Shown: piece after piece, positions 19,895 through 28,995 of the stretch
Numbering within the stretch: position 1 is the stretch's first letter
How the letters are laid out: the number at the start of each line of letters is the position of its first letter
NCBI GenBank assembly: GCA_021773405.1
Contig: JAJFKD010000054.1
Location: 1 to 37,301, forward strand
Direction: 5' to 3'
DNA: 37,301 bases
Source of the DNA: Porticoccus sp.
Lineage (GTDB): Bacteria > Pseudomonadota > Gammaproteobacteria > Pseudomonadales > Porticoccaceae
Position numbers and translations under genes: made by a program
The notes under the pieces: generated by a model
Seen by the model: only the letters and a program-made list of their open reading frames with translations
Told to the model about the DNA's origin: nothing
The model's database searches: none

Positions 19895-19912
19895 AGGTGG
19901 CTTTCACCACCT
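19895..19912 (+). other. Hairpin in rimP leader
   Basis: AGGTGG (19895-19900) pairs perfectly with CCACCT (19907-19912) around CTTTCA. It lies between two terminator-like stems and could be part of a control element; no T-tract. Confidence 0.4.
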
Positions 19913-19918
19913 GTTTAG

Positions 19919-19942
19919 AAGTGGGCCTTGTGCCCATTTTTT
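19919..19942 (+). terminator. Second terminator-like stem before rimP
   Basis: AAGTGGGC (19919-19926) pairs with GCCCATTT (19932-19939), with one G-U pair and loop CTTGT, followed by TTTTTT (19937-19942). It is weaker than the stem 30 nt upstream but has a full T-run. A further hairpin, GGCAGCA (19961-19967) with TGCTGCC (19975-19981), lies between it and the rimP start. Confidence 0.6.
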
Positions 19943-20013
19943 GATTGGGTTCATCAGGCAGGCAGCAAACAGTATGCTGCCAGGGCCAAAAAGAGAGATC
20001 GTCGAGGAAACTG

Positions 20014-20466
20014 TTGGCAACGAGGTTGGAAGCACTGAATGAGTTGGTTATTCCTGTGGTGGAAGCTATGGGGTGCGAATTCTGGGGCTTGGAATACTTG
20101 TCTTCTGGCCGCAGTGCTATGCTGCGAATCTATATCGATAATGATCCCATCACAGTGGAAGATTGTGAAAAAGTGAGTCGACAGGTCAGTAGTCTATTGG
20201 ATGTAGAAGACCTCATTACTAGTGAATATACACTTGAGGTCTCGTCACCAGGTTTGGATAGGCCGTTATATACACTGGCTCAATACGAAAGATATATAGG
20301 TGAAGATGTGGCTTTAAGGTTGCGGCTTCCCTATGAAGGTAGGCGCAAGTTCAAGGGCCATCTAAATGGTGTAGAGGGTGAAGATGTTCTGTTGATCGTT
20401 GATGATCATGAATTTCTATTTCCCATAAGTAGCATTGAAAAAGCAAATATCGTTCCACGCTTTTAA
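20014..20466 (+). CDS. rimP: RimP, ribosome maturation factor
   Basis: RimP binds free 30S subunits and is needed for their maturation. From TTG 20014 it has 150 residues, the family's usual length, and begins LATRLEALNELVIPVVEAMGC as relatives do. Family motifs follow: GLEYLSSGRSAMLRIYID, VEDCEKVSRQVS, YTLEVSSPGLDRPL and a C-terminal SH3-like domain. The frame is open for 23 more codons upstream to another TTG (19945), but that stretch contains a hairpin and is not protein-like, whereas GAGGAA lies five nt before TTG 20014. It heads the rimP-nusA-infB operon, with nusA 21 bp downstream. Confidence 0.96.
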   Translation: MATRLEALNELVIPVVEAMGCEFWGLEYLSSGRSAMLRIYIDNDPITVEDCEKVSRQVSSLLDVEDLITSEYTLEVSSPGLDRPLYTLAQYERYIGEDVALRLRLPYEGRRKFKGHLNGVEGEDVLLIVDDHEFLFPISSIEKANIVPRF

Positions 20467-20487
20467 GGGCGATTGCGAGGCTGAGAG

Positions 20488-21981
20488 ATGAACAAAGAAA
20501 TTTTGATGGTGGTAGAAGCCGTATCTAACGAGAAGGGTGTAGCCCCAGACGTTATTTTCGAGGCCATCGAGCAGGCCCTGGCGATGGCGACCAAAAAGCG
20601 TTACGACGAAGATGCAAATATTCGTGTGGTCATTGATCGTGAAACCGGTGACTACGAATCCTTCCGTTGGTGGGAGGTGATGGATGACGAGACTCTGGCT
20701 GAATTGGGGACCCAATTTACCCTTGAAGAAGCTCACGAAAAAGATACTGGTTTGAAGGCCGGTGACGTCTTTGAAGAACAAGTTGAAAATATTGGCTTTG
20801 GTCGTATCGCTGCACAAACAGCCAAGCAGGTTATTGTTCAGAAAGTACGTGATGCAGAGCGAGCTTTAGTTGTAGAGCAATATCGTGATCAGGTCGGTGA
20901 GCTGGTAAGTGGCACAGTTAAAAAAGTGACACGAGATAATATTATTGTTGATCTGGGCAATAATGCTGAAGCTGTGATGCCCCGCGAAGAGTTGGTAGGG
21001 CGTGAAGTTTTTCGTATTAATGATCGTGTTAGAGCAATTTTGCAGGAAATTAATCCTGAAAATCGTGGCCCACAGCTCTATTTGAGCCGTAAGTGTAACG
21101 AAATGCTGATAGAGCTATTTCGTATTGAAGTGCCAGAAATTTCAGAACAAGTGATTGAAATTCGTGGTGCTGCGCGAGACCAGGGATCAAGAGCAAAAAT
21201 TGCGGTAAAAACCAATGATGGGCGTATTGACCCAGTTGGTGCTTGTGTCGGAATGCGTGGTGCACGTGTTCAAGCTGTTTCGAATGAGCTGGATGGTGAG
21301 CGTATCGATATTGTGCTCTGGGATGATAATCCCGCACAGCTTGTTATTAATGCCATGGCTCCTGCTGAAGTAGAGTCCATCATTGTTGATGAAGATGCAC
21401 GTTCTATGGACGTTGCTGTTGCTGAAGTTTCTTTGGCAATGGCAATAGGTCGTAATGGCCAGAATGTTCGTTTAGCCTCTGAATTGACGGGATGGAAAAT
21501 CAACGTCATGACAGTCGATGAAGCTGAAGGCAAACAGCAGGAAGAGTCTAGTAACCTGATCGAAACTTTCCAGGAAAAACTGGATGTTGATGAAGATGTG
21601 GCCATGGTTCTTGTAGAAGAAGGCTTTACTTCTATTGAAGAGGTGGCTTATGTGCCTCTCGAAGAAATGGTAGGCATTGAAGGTTTTGATGAAGATGTTG
21701 CTGAAGAGTTACGCGCTAGAGCTAAAGATGCATTATTAACCATGGCTCTTGCCTCTGAAGAAGAAATCTCAGAGCCAGCGGAAGATCTGCTGTCAATGGA
21801 TGGAATGAATGAAGAGCTGGCCAGAGTATTAGCGGCCCGTGGCATTATTTGCATGGAAGATTTGGCCGAGCAAGCGGTAGATGAATTGCTGGATATTGAT
21901 GGCATGGATGAAAGTAAGGCTGCTGAGTTGATCATGACGGCTCGGGCACCCTGGTTCGCTGAAGAAGGCGACAATAATTAA
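20488..21981 (+). CDS. nusA: Transcription termination/antitermination factor NusA
   Basis: NusA binds RNA polymerase and nascent RNA; it modulates pausing, termination and rRNA antitermination. The protein has 497 residues. An N-terminal polymerase-binding domain (about 1-125) is followed by the S1 domain ([23 protein letters not shown] near 136-160). Two KH domains contain [18 protein letters not shown] and [20 protein letters not shown]. Two acidic helix-hairpin-helix AR repeats lie at about 365-425 and 440-490. They include [15 protein letters not shown] and [15 protein letters not shown], as in E. coli and Pseudomonas. ATG 20488 follows GAGAG. In E. coli NusA represses its own operon through the leader, and the tandem stems before rimP here would fit that. 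Confidence 0.98.
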   Translation: MNKEILMVVEAVSNEKGVAPDVIFEAIEQALAMATKKRYDEDANIRVVIDRETGDYESFRWWEVMDDETLAELGTQFTLEEAHEKDTGLKAGDVFEEQVENIGFGRIAAQTAKQVIVQKVRDAERALVVEQYRDQVGELVSGTVKKVTRDNIIVDLGNNAEAVMPREELVGREVFRINDRVRAILQEINPENRGPQLYLSRKCNEMLIELFRIEVPEISEQVIEIRGAARDQGSRAKIAVKTNDGRIDPVGACVGMRGARVQAVSNELDGERIDIVLWDDNPAQLVINAMAPAEVESIIVDEDARSMDVAVAEVSLAMAIGRNGQNVRLASELTGWKINVMTVDEAEGKQQEESSNLIETFQEKLDVDEDVAMVLVEEGFTSIEEVAYVPLEEMVGIEGFDEDVAEELRARAKDALLTMALASEEEISEPAEDLLSMDGMNEELARVLAARGIICMEDLAEQAVDELLDIDGMDESKAAELIMTARAPWFAEEGDNN

Positions 21982-22010
21982 TTCCGAAGGCGGAAAATCG
22001 AGGAATACTG

Positions 22011-24581
22011 ATGGCTGAAGTCACTGTAAGCGAACTTGCCAAGGTTGTAGGAGCGTCCGTCGACCGCCTGCTGAGCCAAATGCAGGAGGCCGGCTTGTCG
22101 CACGACGCTGCTGATGCACCGGTTAGCGATGAAGAAAAGCAAAAATTGCTAGCATATTTAAAAAGTCTGCATGGCGAGCAATCCCGTGAGCCAAAGCAAA
22201 TTACTCTCAAGCGCAAAACGGTAAGCACGCTAAAAACAGGTGCTGGGCGTAAAACTGTTAATGTTGAAGTACGGAAAAAACGTACTTATGTGAAGCGCGA
22301 TCAGGAAGAGCAGGAAAGCCCGGTTGGTGTCGAGCAGCCTGTGGAAACTGTAGTAGCTGAAGTGTCATCTGATCGTACTGATGATGTAGAAGACAAGCGA
22401 CAAGCTGCCATTGAAGCACGAAGAAAAGCAGAAGATGAAGCACAGCAGAAGGCGCAGGAAGAAGTTAAACGTAAAGCAGAAGGTCAGCAGCAAGAAGAAG
22501 AGCAGAAGCGTGTAGAAGCAGAGCAGAAGCGAGTAGAAGCGGAGCAGAAAAAGCCTGTCGATCCTGCTGCTATTCCTGCCGAACCAAGTAAGCATGTGAA
22601 AAAACATACGAAGTTGGACGTTGAAGATCCTGTTAAGGATGCTGACGATACGCCGAAGAAGAGGCGTGGCGCTAGCAAAGGGCCTAAACGTAAAAATGAA
22701 GACATATTGCAAGCTGTTGTTGATGAAGCCGATGATGAGAAAAAGCCTCGCCTTCGTACGGCAGCCAAAGTTGCCAAAATTGAAAACAAACACAAATTTA
22801 AGAAGCCTACAGATAAGGCTGTGTTTGATGTAGAAATCCCCGATGAAATTATTGTGAGTGATTTAGCACAACAAATGTCGGTTAAGGCAGCTGTTGTGAT
22901 TAAAGCACTGATGAAGCTGGGTACCATGGTATCTATTAATCAGGCCATTGATCAAGATACTGCTACCCTCGTGGTCGAAGAGTTAGGTCATAATCCAATT
23001 CCTGTTACCGGTGAAGAGGTCGAGCAAAGCCTGATCGATGCGCTGCAAGCAAACATAGAAGAAGCATTGGAGCCACGAGCTCCAGTTGTGACTGTTATGG
23101 GTCACGTTGACCATGGTAAAACTTCTCTGTTGGATTATATTCGTGAGAGTCGTGTAGCCTCTGGCGAAGCCGGTGGTATTACTCAGCATATTGGTGCCTA
23201 TCACGTTGACACACCTAAGGGTATGGTCACCTTCCTTGATACACCTGGACACGCAGCATTTACGGCAATGCGAGCCCGTGGAGCCCAAAGTACCGACGTA
23301 GTTATTTTGGTTGTTGCTGCTGATGATGGTGTTATGCCTCAAACGGAAGAAGCGATACAGCATGCCCGTGCGGCAGGCGTTCCTCTTGTTGTTGCCATTA
23401 ACAAAATTGATAAAGAAGCAGCGGACCCAGAGCGTGTCATTACTGAACTGTCTGCTAAAGAAGTCATTCCTGAAGAGTGGGGCGGTGATACACAGTTTGT
23501 GAAAGTATCAGCACATTCCGGTGAGGGTGTGGATGATTTACTTGAAGCTGTATTGTTGCAGGCAGAGCTATTAGAACTGCAAGCGCCAAGCAATGTGGCG
23601 GGCAAGGGTGTTATTGTTGAATCCAGATTAGAGAAAGGTCGTGGTACCGTAGCGACTGCACTGGTTCAGGCAGGTACTTTGCGCAAAGGCGATCTGGTCT
23701 TGGCCGGGGAAAGTATTGGTCGCATCCGTGCGATGAATGATGAGGCCGGACGCCCAACACCAGAGGCGGGTCCTTCTATCCCTGTAGAAATTCTTGGACT
23801 GGATGTTCCACCTGCGGCAGGTGAAGAATTCCTGGTTGTTGAAGATGAGCGCAAGGCCAGAGAGTTGGCTGAGCTGCGTCAGGACAAAGCTCGCCAAGAA
23901 AAAGTTTCTCGTCAGCAAGCGGCAAAACTAGAAAATATGTTTGCTACCTTTGAAGGTAGTGAAGAGAAAGGCAAGTTGCCGGTACTGATTAAGGCTGATG
24001 TTCGTGGCTCTCTTGAGGCGATCTTGTCTTCAATAGCGGATATAGGCAATGAAGAAGTTGAAGTTGAAGTCATCGGCTCAGGTGTTGGTGGCATCAATGA
24101 GTCTGATATTAACCTGGCCCTGACATCGGGTGCTGCAGTTATTGGCTTTAATGTTCGTGCTGATGCGTCTGCGCGCCGTGTGGCAGAGGATGAAGAGGTT
24201 GATCTCCGTTACTACAGTGTGATTTATAACGTTCTTGATGATGTGAAGCAGGCACTGAGTGGCTTGTTAGCACCGGAGAAAAGAGAAGAAATCGTTGGTA
24301 TTGCGGAAGTACGAGACGTATTCCGTTCGCCGAAGTTTGGTGCCATTGCTGGTTGTATGGTGATTGAAGGTACTGTCTATCGTAATAAACCTATTCGGGT
24401 GCTTCGCGATAACGTTGTTATTTATGAGGGTGAGTTGGAATCACTGCGTCGCTTTAAAGACGATGCCAATGAAGTGCGGAATGGCATGGAGTGTGGTATT
24501 GGCGTGAAAGACTACAATGATGTCAAAGTCGGAGACCAGATTGAGGTTTACGATATAAAAGAAGTGGCACGCCAGCTGTAA
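22011..24581 (+). CDS. infB: Translation initiation factor IF-2
   Basis: IF-2 is the GTPase that places formyl-Met-tRNA on the 30S subunit and promotes subunit joining. The protein has 856 residues. A small N-terminal subdomain ([21 protein letters not shown]) is followed by a charged linker, about residues 60-270, with an in-frame duplicated EQKRVEA. The conserved N2 domain comes next, then the G domain. The G motifs are GHVDHGKT (364-371), DTPGHAAF and NKID. C-terminal domains II, III and IV contain [26 protein letters not shown] and [10 protein letters not shown]. It lies between nusA and rbfA, near the gene for its initiator tRNA ligand. I could not establish whether shorter IF-2 forms arise from internal starts. 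Confidence 0.99.
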   Translation: MAEVTVSELAKVVGASVDRLLSQMQEAGLSHDAADAPVSDEEKQKLLAYLKSLHGEQSREPKQITLKRKTVSTLKTGAGRKTVNVEVRKKRTYVKRDQEEQESPVGVEQPVETVVAEVSSDRTDDVEDKRQAAIEARRKAEDEAQQKAQEEVKRKAEGQQQEEEQKRVEAEQKRVEAEQKKPVDPAAIPAEPSKHVKKHTKLDVEDPVKDADDTPKKRRGASKGPKRKNEDILQAVVDEADDEKKPRLRTAAKVAKIENKHKFKKPTDKAVFDVEIPDEIIVSDLAQQMSVKAAVVIKALMKLGTMVSINQAIDQDTATLVVEELGHNPIPVTGEEVEQSLIDALQANIEEALEPRAPVVTVMGHVDHGKTSLLDYIRESRVASGEAGGITQHIGAYHVDTPKGMVTFLDTPGHAAFTAMRARGAQSTDVVILVVAADDGVMPQTEEAIQHARAAGVPLVVAINKIDKEAADPERVITELSAKEVIPEEWGGDTQFVKVSAHSGEGVDDLLEAVLLQAELLELQAPSNVAGKGVIVESRLEKGRGTVATALVQAGTLRKGDLVLAGESIGRIRAMNDEAGRPTPEAGPSIPVEILGLDVPPAAGEEFLVVEDERKARELAELRQDKARQEKVSRQQAAKLENMFATFEGSEEKGKLPVLIKADVRGSLEAILSSIADIGNEEVEVEVIGSGVGGINESDINLALTSGAAVIGFNVRADASARRVAEDEEVDLRYYSVIYNVLDDVKQALSGLLAPEKREEIVGIAEVRDVFRSPKFGAIAGCMVIEGTVYRNKPIRVLRDNVVIYEGELESLRRFKDDANEVRNGMECGIGVKDYNDVKVGDQIEVYDIKEVARQL
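22500..22541 (+). repeat. In-frame 21-bp tandem repeat in infB
   Basis: Two adjacent 21-bp units (22500-22520 and 22521-22541), each starting GAGCAGAAGCG, differ at two positions; a partial third copy follows. They encode EQKRVEA twice in the flexible linker, where length changes should be tolerated. Confidence 0.8.
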
Positions 24582-24624
24582 CGTTTGATTCAGATGCGAA
24601 TGCCCTTCGATCGAGAGCTGCACT

Positions 24625-25065
24625 ATGCCTAGAGAATTTACCCGTAAAGACAGGGTGTCCGATGCGCTCCAGCGTGAGCTGGCAGAGCTGATTCGTGAGG
24701 AAGTGCGTGACCCACGTTTGGCATTGGTCAATATTACTGCGGTTGAAGCGAATCGTGATTTGGCCCACGCTAAGGTGTATGTCACTTTCGTGGGTACCGC
24801 TTCTGAAGAGGAAGGTAATCAGGCAACAGAAGTTTTAAATGGTGCAGCAGGCTTTTTGCGTTCCAGAATAGCGAAACGCATGCAAATGCGCACAACACCA
24901 AAGTTACGCTTCATCTATGATCACAGTGGTACCAGAGGGCAAGACCTCTCAGCGCTGATTGAACACGCGGTGCACAGCGATAAAATGCGCCAGGCAGAGT
25001 CAGATAGCTCTAGTAATAGTTCGAGTAATAGCTCCAGTAGCAGTACCAATTCTGAGGAAGACTGA
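24625..25065 (+). CDS. rbfA: Ribosome-binding factor A
   Basis: RbfA binds the 30S subunit near the 5' end of 16S rRNA and is needed for maturation and cold adaptation. The KH-like core spans about residues 1-115: REFTRKDRVSDALQREL, IREEVRDPRLALVNITAVE, DLAHAKVYVTF and FLRSRIAKRMQMRTTPKLRF. It then ends in an unusual 21-residue tail made almost only of Ser, Asn, Glu and Asp, encoded by a 12-bp tandem repeat. The 146-residue length exceeds the family's typical 120-135 because of this tail. ATG 24625. It lies 43 bp after infB; the stop is three nt before the truB start, so the two are probably coupled. Confidence 0.97.
   Translation: MPREFTRKDRVSDALQRELAELIREEVRDPRLALVNITAVEANRDLAHAKVYVTFVGTASEEEGNQATEVLNGAAGFLRSRIAKRMQMRTTPKLRFIYDHSGTRGQDLSALIEHAVHSDKMRQAESDSSSNSSSNSSSSSTNSEED
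25006..25041 (+). repeat. 12-bp tandem repeat at the rbfA 3' end
   Basis: Three 12-bp units (25006-25017, 25018-25029, 25030-25041) of the form AGYTCNAGTARY, encoding Ser-Ser-Ser-Asn and variants. The array is in frame and extends the RbfA tail. Confidence 0.7.
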
Positions 25066-25068
25066 GTT

Positions 25069-26004
25069 TTGGGTCGACGCCGTAAAGGCAGGCCGGTTAA
25101 CGGTATTCTGCTATTAAATAAACCGTTGGGTATGTCCTCAAACGGGGCTCTGCAAAAAGTTAGATATTTATTCTCGGCTGCGAAAGCCGGGCATACGGGA
25201 AGTTTAGATCCGCTGGCATCGGGTGTTTTGCCTATTTGTTTGGGCGAAGCGACTAAATTTACCCAGTTTTTATTAGATGCGGATAAGCGCTACCGAGCAA
25301 CATTTAGGTTTGGTATGGCGACAGCCAGCGGAGACGCTGATGGTGAAGTTGTTAGTGAGCAGGGTGCTGAAGGGCTGACGCAACAGCAAGTAGAAAGTGT
25401 GTTGCCGGACTTTCGTGGTGATATTGAACAAGTGCCATCCATGTATTCGGCATTGAAACATCAGGGTCAACCACTGTATAAGTTGGCTCGAAAGGGTGTG
25501 GAAATTGAGCGAAAAGCACGCCCGGTAACTATTTATTCATTGGATATGATGGATTTTCGCCCAGGGCAGTTTGCTGAGGCGGATGTGGAAATCCACTGCA
25601 GTAAAGGTACTTATGTCCGTACCTTGGCTGAAGATATTGGGCAGCAGCTTGGTTGTGGAGCCTATGTCTCTAAATTGCATCGCAGTGCAGCTGGACCATT
25701 TGATGAGTCCGAGACTGTGACGTTGGAGCAATTAGAAGAACTGCGTGAACAACAGGGTGCGGAATCTTTGGACCCTTTGTTGAAGCCGATGGATGCAGGT
25801 ATTCAGCACATAATGTCGGTAGAGTTGTCGGAAGATATGGCATTTTACTTTCGTCAGGGACAGCCAATGATGGTGCCTCAGGCCTATCGCGAAGGCGAAG
25901 AAGGCGATATAGTGCGCGTCTTTGAAGCCAATGGCCCATTTTTGGGGGTTGGCGAAGTGACAGATGATGGTCGTGTAGCGCCAAAACGTCTCGTTGTGAT
26001 GTAG
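25069..26004 (+). CDS. truB: tRNA pseudouridine(55) synthase TruB
   Basis: TruB makes pseudouridine 55 in the T loop of most tRNAs and acts as a tRNA chaperone. It has 311 residues. The N-terminal motif is PVNGILLLNKPLGMSSNGALQ, and the catalytic Asp47 lies in GHTGSLDPLASGVLPICLGEATK. Then come RYRATFRFG, the tRNA-binding segment PSMYSALKHQGQPLYKLARKG and SKGTYVRTLAEDIG. A PUA-like domain occupies the C-terminus. The start is TTG 25069, ten nt after AGGA inside the end of rbfA; no ATG precedes the conserved N-terminus. It is followed by a 118-nt spacer that carries the rpsO leader. Confidence 0.97.
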   Translation: MGRRRKGRPVNGILLLNKPLGMSSNGALQKVRYLFSAAKAGHTGSLDPLASGVLPICLGEATKFTQFLLDADKRYRATFRFGMATASGDADGEVVSEQGAEGLTQQQVESVLPDFRGDIEQVPSMYSALKHQGQPLYKLARKGVEIERKARPVTIYSLDMMDFRPGQFAEADVEIHCSKGTYVRTLAEDIGQQLGCGAYVSKLHRSAAGPFDESETVTLEQLEELREQQGAESLDPLLKPMDAGIQHIMSVELSEDMAFYFRQGQPMMVPQAYREGEEGDIVRVFEANGPFLGVGEVTDDGRVAPKRLVVM

Positions 26005-26061
26005 GGCCTTGTTTATAAATAAAGGCTGCTAGATAAAGAAAGAATATTCGAATTTTTATTA

Positions 26062-26109
26062 GGGTGTCTGTAAATATGCGCGGGCACCCCGGACCTTAAC
26101 CCGCATATT
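26062..26109 (+). promoter_or_regulatory. Alternative hairpins in the rpsO leader
   Basis: GGGTGTC (26062-26068) can pair with GGCACCC (26083-26089; one G-U). AATATGCGCGGG (26073-26084) can pair with CCCGCATATT (26100-26109) with a 2-nt bulge. The two share 26083-26084 and interleave, so they are mutually exclusive or form a pseudoknot. The second stem ends at the rpsO Shine-Dalgarno GGAG (26110-26113). E. coli S15 represses its own mRNA by stabilising a pseudoknot; a similar role here is inference. Confidence 0.5.
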
Positions 26110-26122
26110 GGAGAAATAAACG

Positions 26123-26389
26123 ATGTTAACTGCAGTTGAAAAAGAAGCGATCGTTAAAGATAACGCTCAATCAGATGGCGATACTGGTTCACCAGAAGTT
26201 CAGGTGGCCCTGCTAACCGCTAACATTAATAAACTACAAGGTCATTTTGGTGATCACAAAAAAGATCACCACTCTCGTCGTGGTTTGATTAGGATGGTAA
26301 ACCAGCGTAGAAAATTGTTGGATTACTTGAAGAGTAAAGATGCAAGTCGTTATACACAGCTTATTGCCAAGCTTGGCCTGCGTCGTTAA
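26123..26389 (+). CDS. rpsO: 30S ribosomal protein S15
   Basis: S15 binds the central domain of 16S rRNA early in 30S assembly. The 88-residue length is within one residue of E. coli. Clear motifs are [38 protein letters not shown] and [12 protein letters not shown] 26123 follows GGAG at ten nt. It has a structured leader that could allow autoregulation and is followed by a perfect stem with a TTCG loop. pnp comes next, 289 bp away, the near-universal order in this group. Confidence 0.99.
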   Translation: MLTAVEKEAIVKDNAQSDGDTGSPEVQVALLTANINKLQGHFGDHKKDHHSRRGLIRMVNQRRKLLDYLKSKDASRYTQLIAKLGLRR

Positions 26390-26400
26390 GCGTATCATTG

Positions 26401-26420
26401 ACGGCTCCTTCGGGAGCCGT
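26401..26420 (+). terminator. Terminator-like stem after rpsO
   Basis: ACGGCTCC (26401-26408) pairs exactly with GGAGCCGT (26413-26420) around the stable tetraloop TTCG. The tail TATTGGTTTG is only partly T-rich, so partial termination, with readthrough into pnp, is likely. Confidence 0.7.
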
Positions 26421-26494
26421 TATTGGTTTGTAGTAGAAAGTAACTGAAGCCAGATAGAGTGCTTGCACACCTTGGCTGATCGAGTTTCCCATAA

Positions 26495-26524
26495 CTATTT
26501 AATAAAAAGCTATCTAATAAAAAT
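26495..26524 (+). repeat. 15-bp tandem repeat upstream of pnp
   Basis: CTATTTAATAAAAAG (26495-26509) and CTATCTAATAAAAAT (26510-26524) are adjacent and match at 13 of 15 positions. A more decayed pair follows in the same 15-nt register: CTATCTATTAGGTAA (26570-26584) and CTACTTATGAGGTGG (26585-26599), 10 of 15. Confidence 0.65.
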
Positions 26525-26562
26525 TATCTGATCGACATGATAGAGGTTGGGTAACCATTGAT

Positions 26563-26576
26563 TAGATAGCTATCTA
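26563..26576. other. 14-bp palindrome in the rpsO-pnp spacer
   Basis: TAGATAGCTATCTA is a perfect palindrome 103 nt before pnp. It could be a protein-binding site or a by-product of the surrounding repeats. Confidence 0.4.
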
Positions 26577-26642
26577 TTAGGTAACTACTTATGAGGTGGT
26601 TATGGGTAACCCGAGCAGCTGATGCCGGTATCTGTTTTGAGC

Positions 26643-26666
26643 TTCAGATTAAATAAATAATCTGAA
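26643..26666 (+). promoter_or_regulatory. Hairpin adjoining the pnp Shine-Dalgarno
   Basis: TTCAGATTA (26643-26651) pairs perfectly with TAATCTGAA (26658-26666) around AATAAA. The Shine-Dalgarno AGGA starts two nt later (26668). E. coli PNPase controls its own mRNA through a leader stem cut by RNase III; this stem is in a suitable place but is short and AT-rich. Confidence 0.45.
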
Positions 26667-26678
26667 TAGGATATATAT

Positions 26679-28823
26679 ATGAACCCTGTAACAAAAACAT
26701 TCCAATATGGTAACCATACGGTGACGCTGGAAACTGGTCGTATTGCACGCCAGGCTACCGCTGCAGTATTGTGCTCTATTGATAAAACTTCTGTACTTTG
26801 TACCGTTGTTGCTGCCAAAGATATGAGAGAAGGTCAGGACTTCTTTCCCCTTGGTGTACATTACATAGAAAAGACTTACGCTGCGGGAAAAATCCCAGGT
26901 GGTTACCTGAAGCGTGAAGCTCGCCCCAGTGAAAAAGAAACGCTGACGTCTCGTTTGATTGACCGCCCTATCCGTCCACTTTTCCCCGATGGCTTTAAAA
27001 ACGAAGTCCAGGTGGTTTGTACAGTGATGTCGGCAGAAAAAGATATCGATCCAGATATTGCAGCCATGATTGGTACTTCTGCAGCATTGTCTATTTCCGG
27101 TGTGCCATTTAATGGCCCTGTTGGCGGCGCTCGCGTTGGCTACAGCAGTGAAAAAGGCTATATGTTGAACCCACTGTATTCTGAACTGGCTGATTCCCAG
27201 TTGGATATGGTTGTCGCTGGTACGAAAGATGCTGTATTGATGGTGGAGTCTGAAGCGAGCGAATTGCCTGAAGATATTATGTTGGGTGCAGTGCTTTATG
27301 CTCACCAAGAACTGCAAGCCGTTATTCAAGTGATTGATGAGCTAGCCAAAGAAGTTGGCAAGCCTCGTTGGGATTGGCAAGCGGCGCCAGAGAACACTTC
27401 ACTGGCTGAGTCTTTGAAGGCCAAAGTTGGTGAAGGTCTGGACAATGCATATCGCACCACTGATAAGCAAGAGCGTGTAGCTCAGCTGGAAAGCCTGCGT
27501 AATGAAGCGCTAACCCTGGCTGATGCTGAAGACATTAGTGAAGAAGATGTTCGCGATGCCTTTAAAAAGCTGGAAAAGAAAATTGTTCGTGGTCGCATTA
27601 TTCGTGGTGAACCACGCATTGATGGACGCGATAGCAAAACCGTTCGTGCCATTGATGTTGAAGTGGGTATATTGGCAAAAGCACACGGTACTGCACTGTT
27701 TACCCGTGGTGAAACCCAGGCAATTGTTGTGGCAACCTTGGGCTCTATGCGTGATGCACAGATTATTGATGCCCTTGAAGGTAAGCGTGATGACCCCTTC
27801 ATGTTGCATTATAACTTCCCTCCTTACTCTGTAGGTGAGTGTGGTCGTATGGGCTTTACTGGCCGTCGTGAAATTGGCCATGGTCGTCTGGCTCGCCGTG
27901 GTATTGCTGCGGTATTGCCTTCTCCGGAAGACTTCCCATATACCATGCGTGTGGTTTCAGAAATTACTGAATCTAACGGTTCCAGTTCTATGGCTTCTGT
28001 TTGTGGTTCCAGCTTGGCCTTGATGGACGCGGGTGTACCTCTAAAAGCACCTGTTGCTGGTATTGCCATGGGCTTGGTGAAAGAAGATGAAGGCTTTGCG
28101 GTATTAACTGATATCTTGGGTGACGAAGATCATCTGGGTGACATGGACTTTAAAGTAGCCGGTACTGCGCAAGGTGTGACTGCACTGCAGATGGATATCA
28201 AAATTGAAGGTATCACTGAAGAGATTATGGAAATCGCACTGGAGCAAGCACTCCATGCGCGTCTTCATATTCTTGGTGAAATGGGCAAAGTGATCGACAA
28301 ATCCCGTGATGAAGTGTCCGAAACTGCACCTCGTTACCACACCATGAAAATTGATCCAGACAAAATCCGCGATGTTATCGGTAAAGGTGGTGCGACTATT
28401 AGGGCATTAACCGAAGAAACCGGTGCAACTATCGATATCAATGATGATGGTGTCATTCGTCTTTATAGTGATGATGCCGATGGTCTAAACGCGGCTATTT
28501 ATCGCATTGAAGAGATCACGGCTGAAGCTGAAGTTGGTCGTATCTATGAAGGTACAGTTGCTCGTATAGTGGACTTTGGTGCATTTGTTACCATCATGCC
28601 TGGTACCGATGGCTTGTTGCACATTTCTCAAATTGCAAAAGAGCGTGTTGAGAAAGTGACTGATTACTTGCAGGAAGGACAGCAAATTCGCGTAAAAGTA
28701 TTGGATGTTGACGCTCGTGGACGTATCAAGCTTTCCATGAAAGAAATTGATGCAGAAGAAGGCGGTGAACCAGCTGCTGAAGGACAGGCTGATGCAGCTG
28801 CACCAGAGACAACAGAAGAGTAA
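26679..28823 (+). CDS. pnp: Polynucleotide phosphorylase
   Basis: PNPase is a 3'-5' phosphorolytic exoribonuclease of the RNA degradosome. The protein has 714 residues. The first RNase PH domain (about 1-225) contains [21 protein letters not shown] and [15 protein letters not shown] helical linker follows, then the catalytic second RNase PH domain (about 310-540) with RTRGETQ-like [24 protein letters not shown] and the metal-site region [16 protein letters not shown]. The KH domain has GKGG at 568-571, and the S1 domain lies at about 622-690 ([18 protein letters not shown]). The tail is Ala/Glu-rich. ATG 26679 follows AGGA. It is followed by a strong terminator that closes the rimP-to-pnp operon. 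Confidence 0.99.
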   Translation: MNPVTKTFQYGNHTVTLETGRIARQATAAVLCSIDKTSVLCTVVAAKDMREGQDFFPLGVHYIEKTYAAGKIPGGYLKREARPSEKETLTSRLIDRPIRPLFPDGFKNEVQVVCTVMSAEKDIDPDIAAMIGTSAALSISGVPFNGPVGGARVGYSSEKGYMLNPLYSELADSQLDMVVAGTKDAVLMVESEASELPEDIMLGAVLYAHQELQAVIQVIDELAKEVGKPRWDWQAAPENTSLAESLKAKVGEGLDNAYRTTDKQERVAQLESLRNEALTLADAEDISEEDVRDAFKKLEKKIVRGRIIRGEPRIDGRDSKTVRAIDVEVGILAKAHGTALFTRGETQAIVVATLGSMRDAQIIDALEGKRDDPFMLHYNFPPYSVGECGRMGFTGRREIGHGRLARRGIAAVLPSPEDFPYTMRVVSEITESNGSSSMASVCGSSLALMDAGVPLKAPVAGIAMGLVKEDEGFAVLTDILGDEDHLGDMDFKVAGTAQGVTALQMDIKIEGITEEIMEIALEQALHARLHILGEMGKVIDKSRDEVSETAPRYHTMKIDPDKIRDVIGKGGATIRALTEETGATIDINDDGVIRLYSDDADGLNAAIYRIEEITAEAEVGRIYEGTVARIVDFGAFVTIMPGTDGLLHISQIAKERVEKVTDYLQEGQQIRVKVLDVDARGRIKLSMKEIDAEEGGEPAAEGQADAAAPETTEE

Positions 28824-28865
28824 ATATCAGCACTGAAATTGTGCAGAGCTTTATTTGCAATACGT

Positions 28866-28895
28866 AAAAAGCGGGGTTTTTACCCCGCTTTTTTT
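28866..28895 (+). terminator. Strong intrinsic terminator after pnp
   Basis: AAAAAGCGGGGT (28866-28877) pairs perfectly with ACCCCGCTTTTT (28882-28893) around four T, with seven T in the tail (28889-28895). It separates the translation cluster from the cell-wall cluster. Confidence 0.93.
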
Positions 28896-28910
28896 ATGCG
28901 TTGTAAATAT

Positions 28911-28947
28911 AAAAAGCTCCTTAAAAACTACCTTCAAAAACCCCTAT
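28911..28947 (+). repeat. 12-13 bp direct repeats in the pnp-mrdA spacer
   Basis: Three adjacent units: AAAAAGCTCCTT (28911-28922), AAAAACTACCTTC (28923-28935) and AAAAACCCCTAT (28936-28947). All begin with five A and share a C/T-rich second half. Confidence 0.5.
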
Positions 28948-28995
28948 AAATAGAGCCTAGGTAAACATCCCGGCTTACCGTTACAATCCTCCCCC

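Noticed and set aside
19945..20013. N-terminal extension of RimP from TTG 19945
   Set aside because: The stretch contains an RNA hairpin, and GAGGAA is positioned for TTG 20014, which gives the normal 150-residue protein.
26591..26656. 21-codon frame before pnp
   Set aside because: It runs into the hairpin next to the pnp start and has only a weak AGG upstream; probably chance.
26649..27329. 226-codon minus-strand frame opposite pnp
   Set aside because: Shadow of the conserved pnp coding frame; composition rich in His, Cys and Phe unlike a real protein here.
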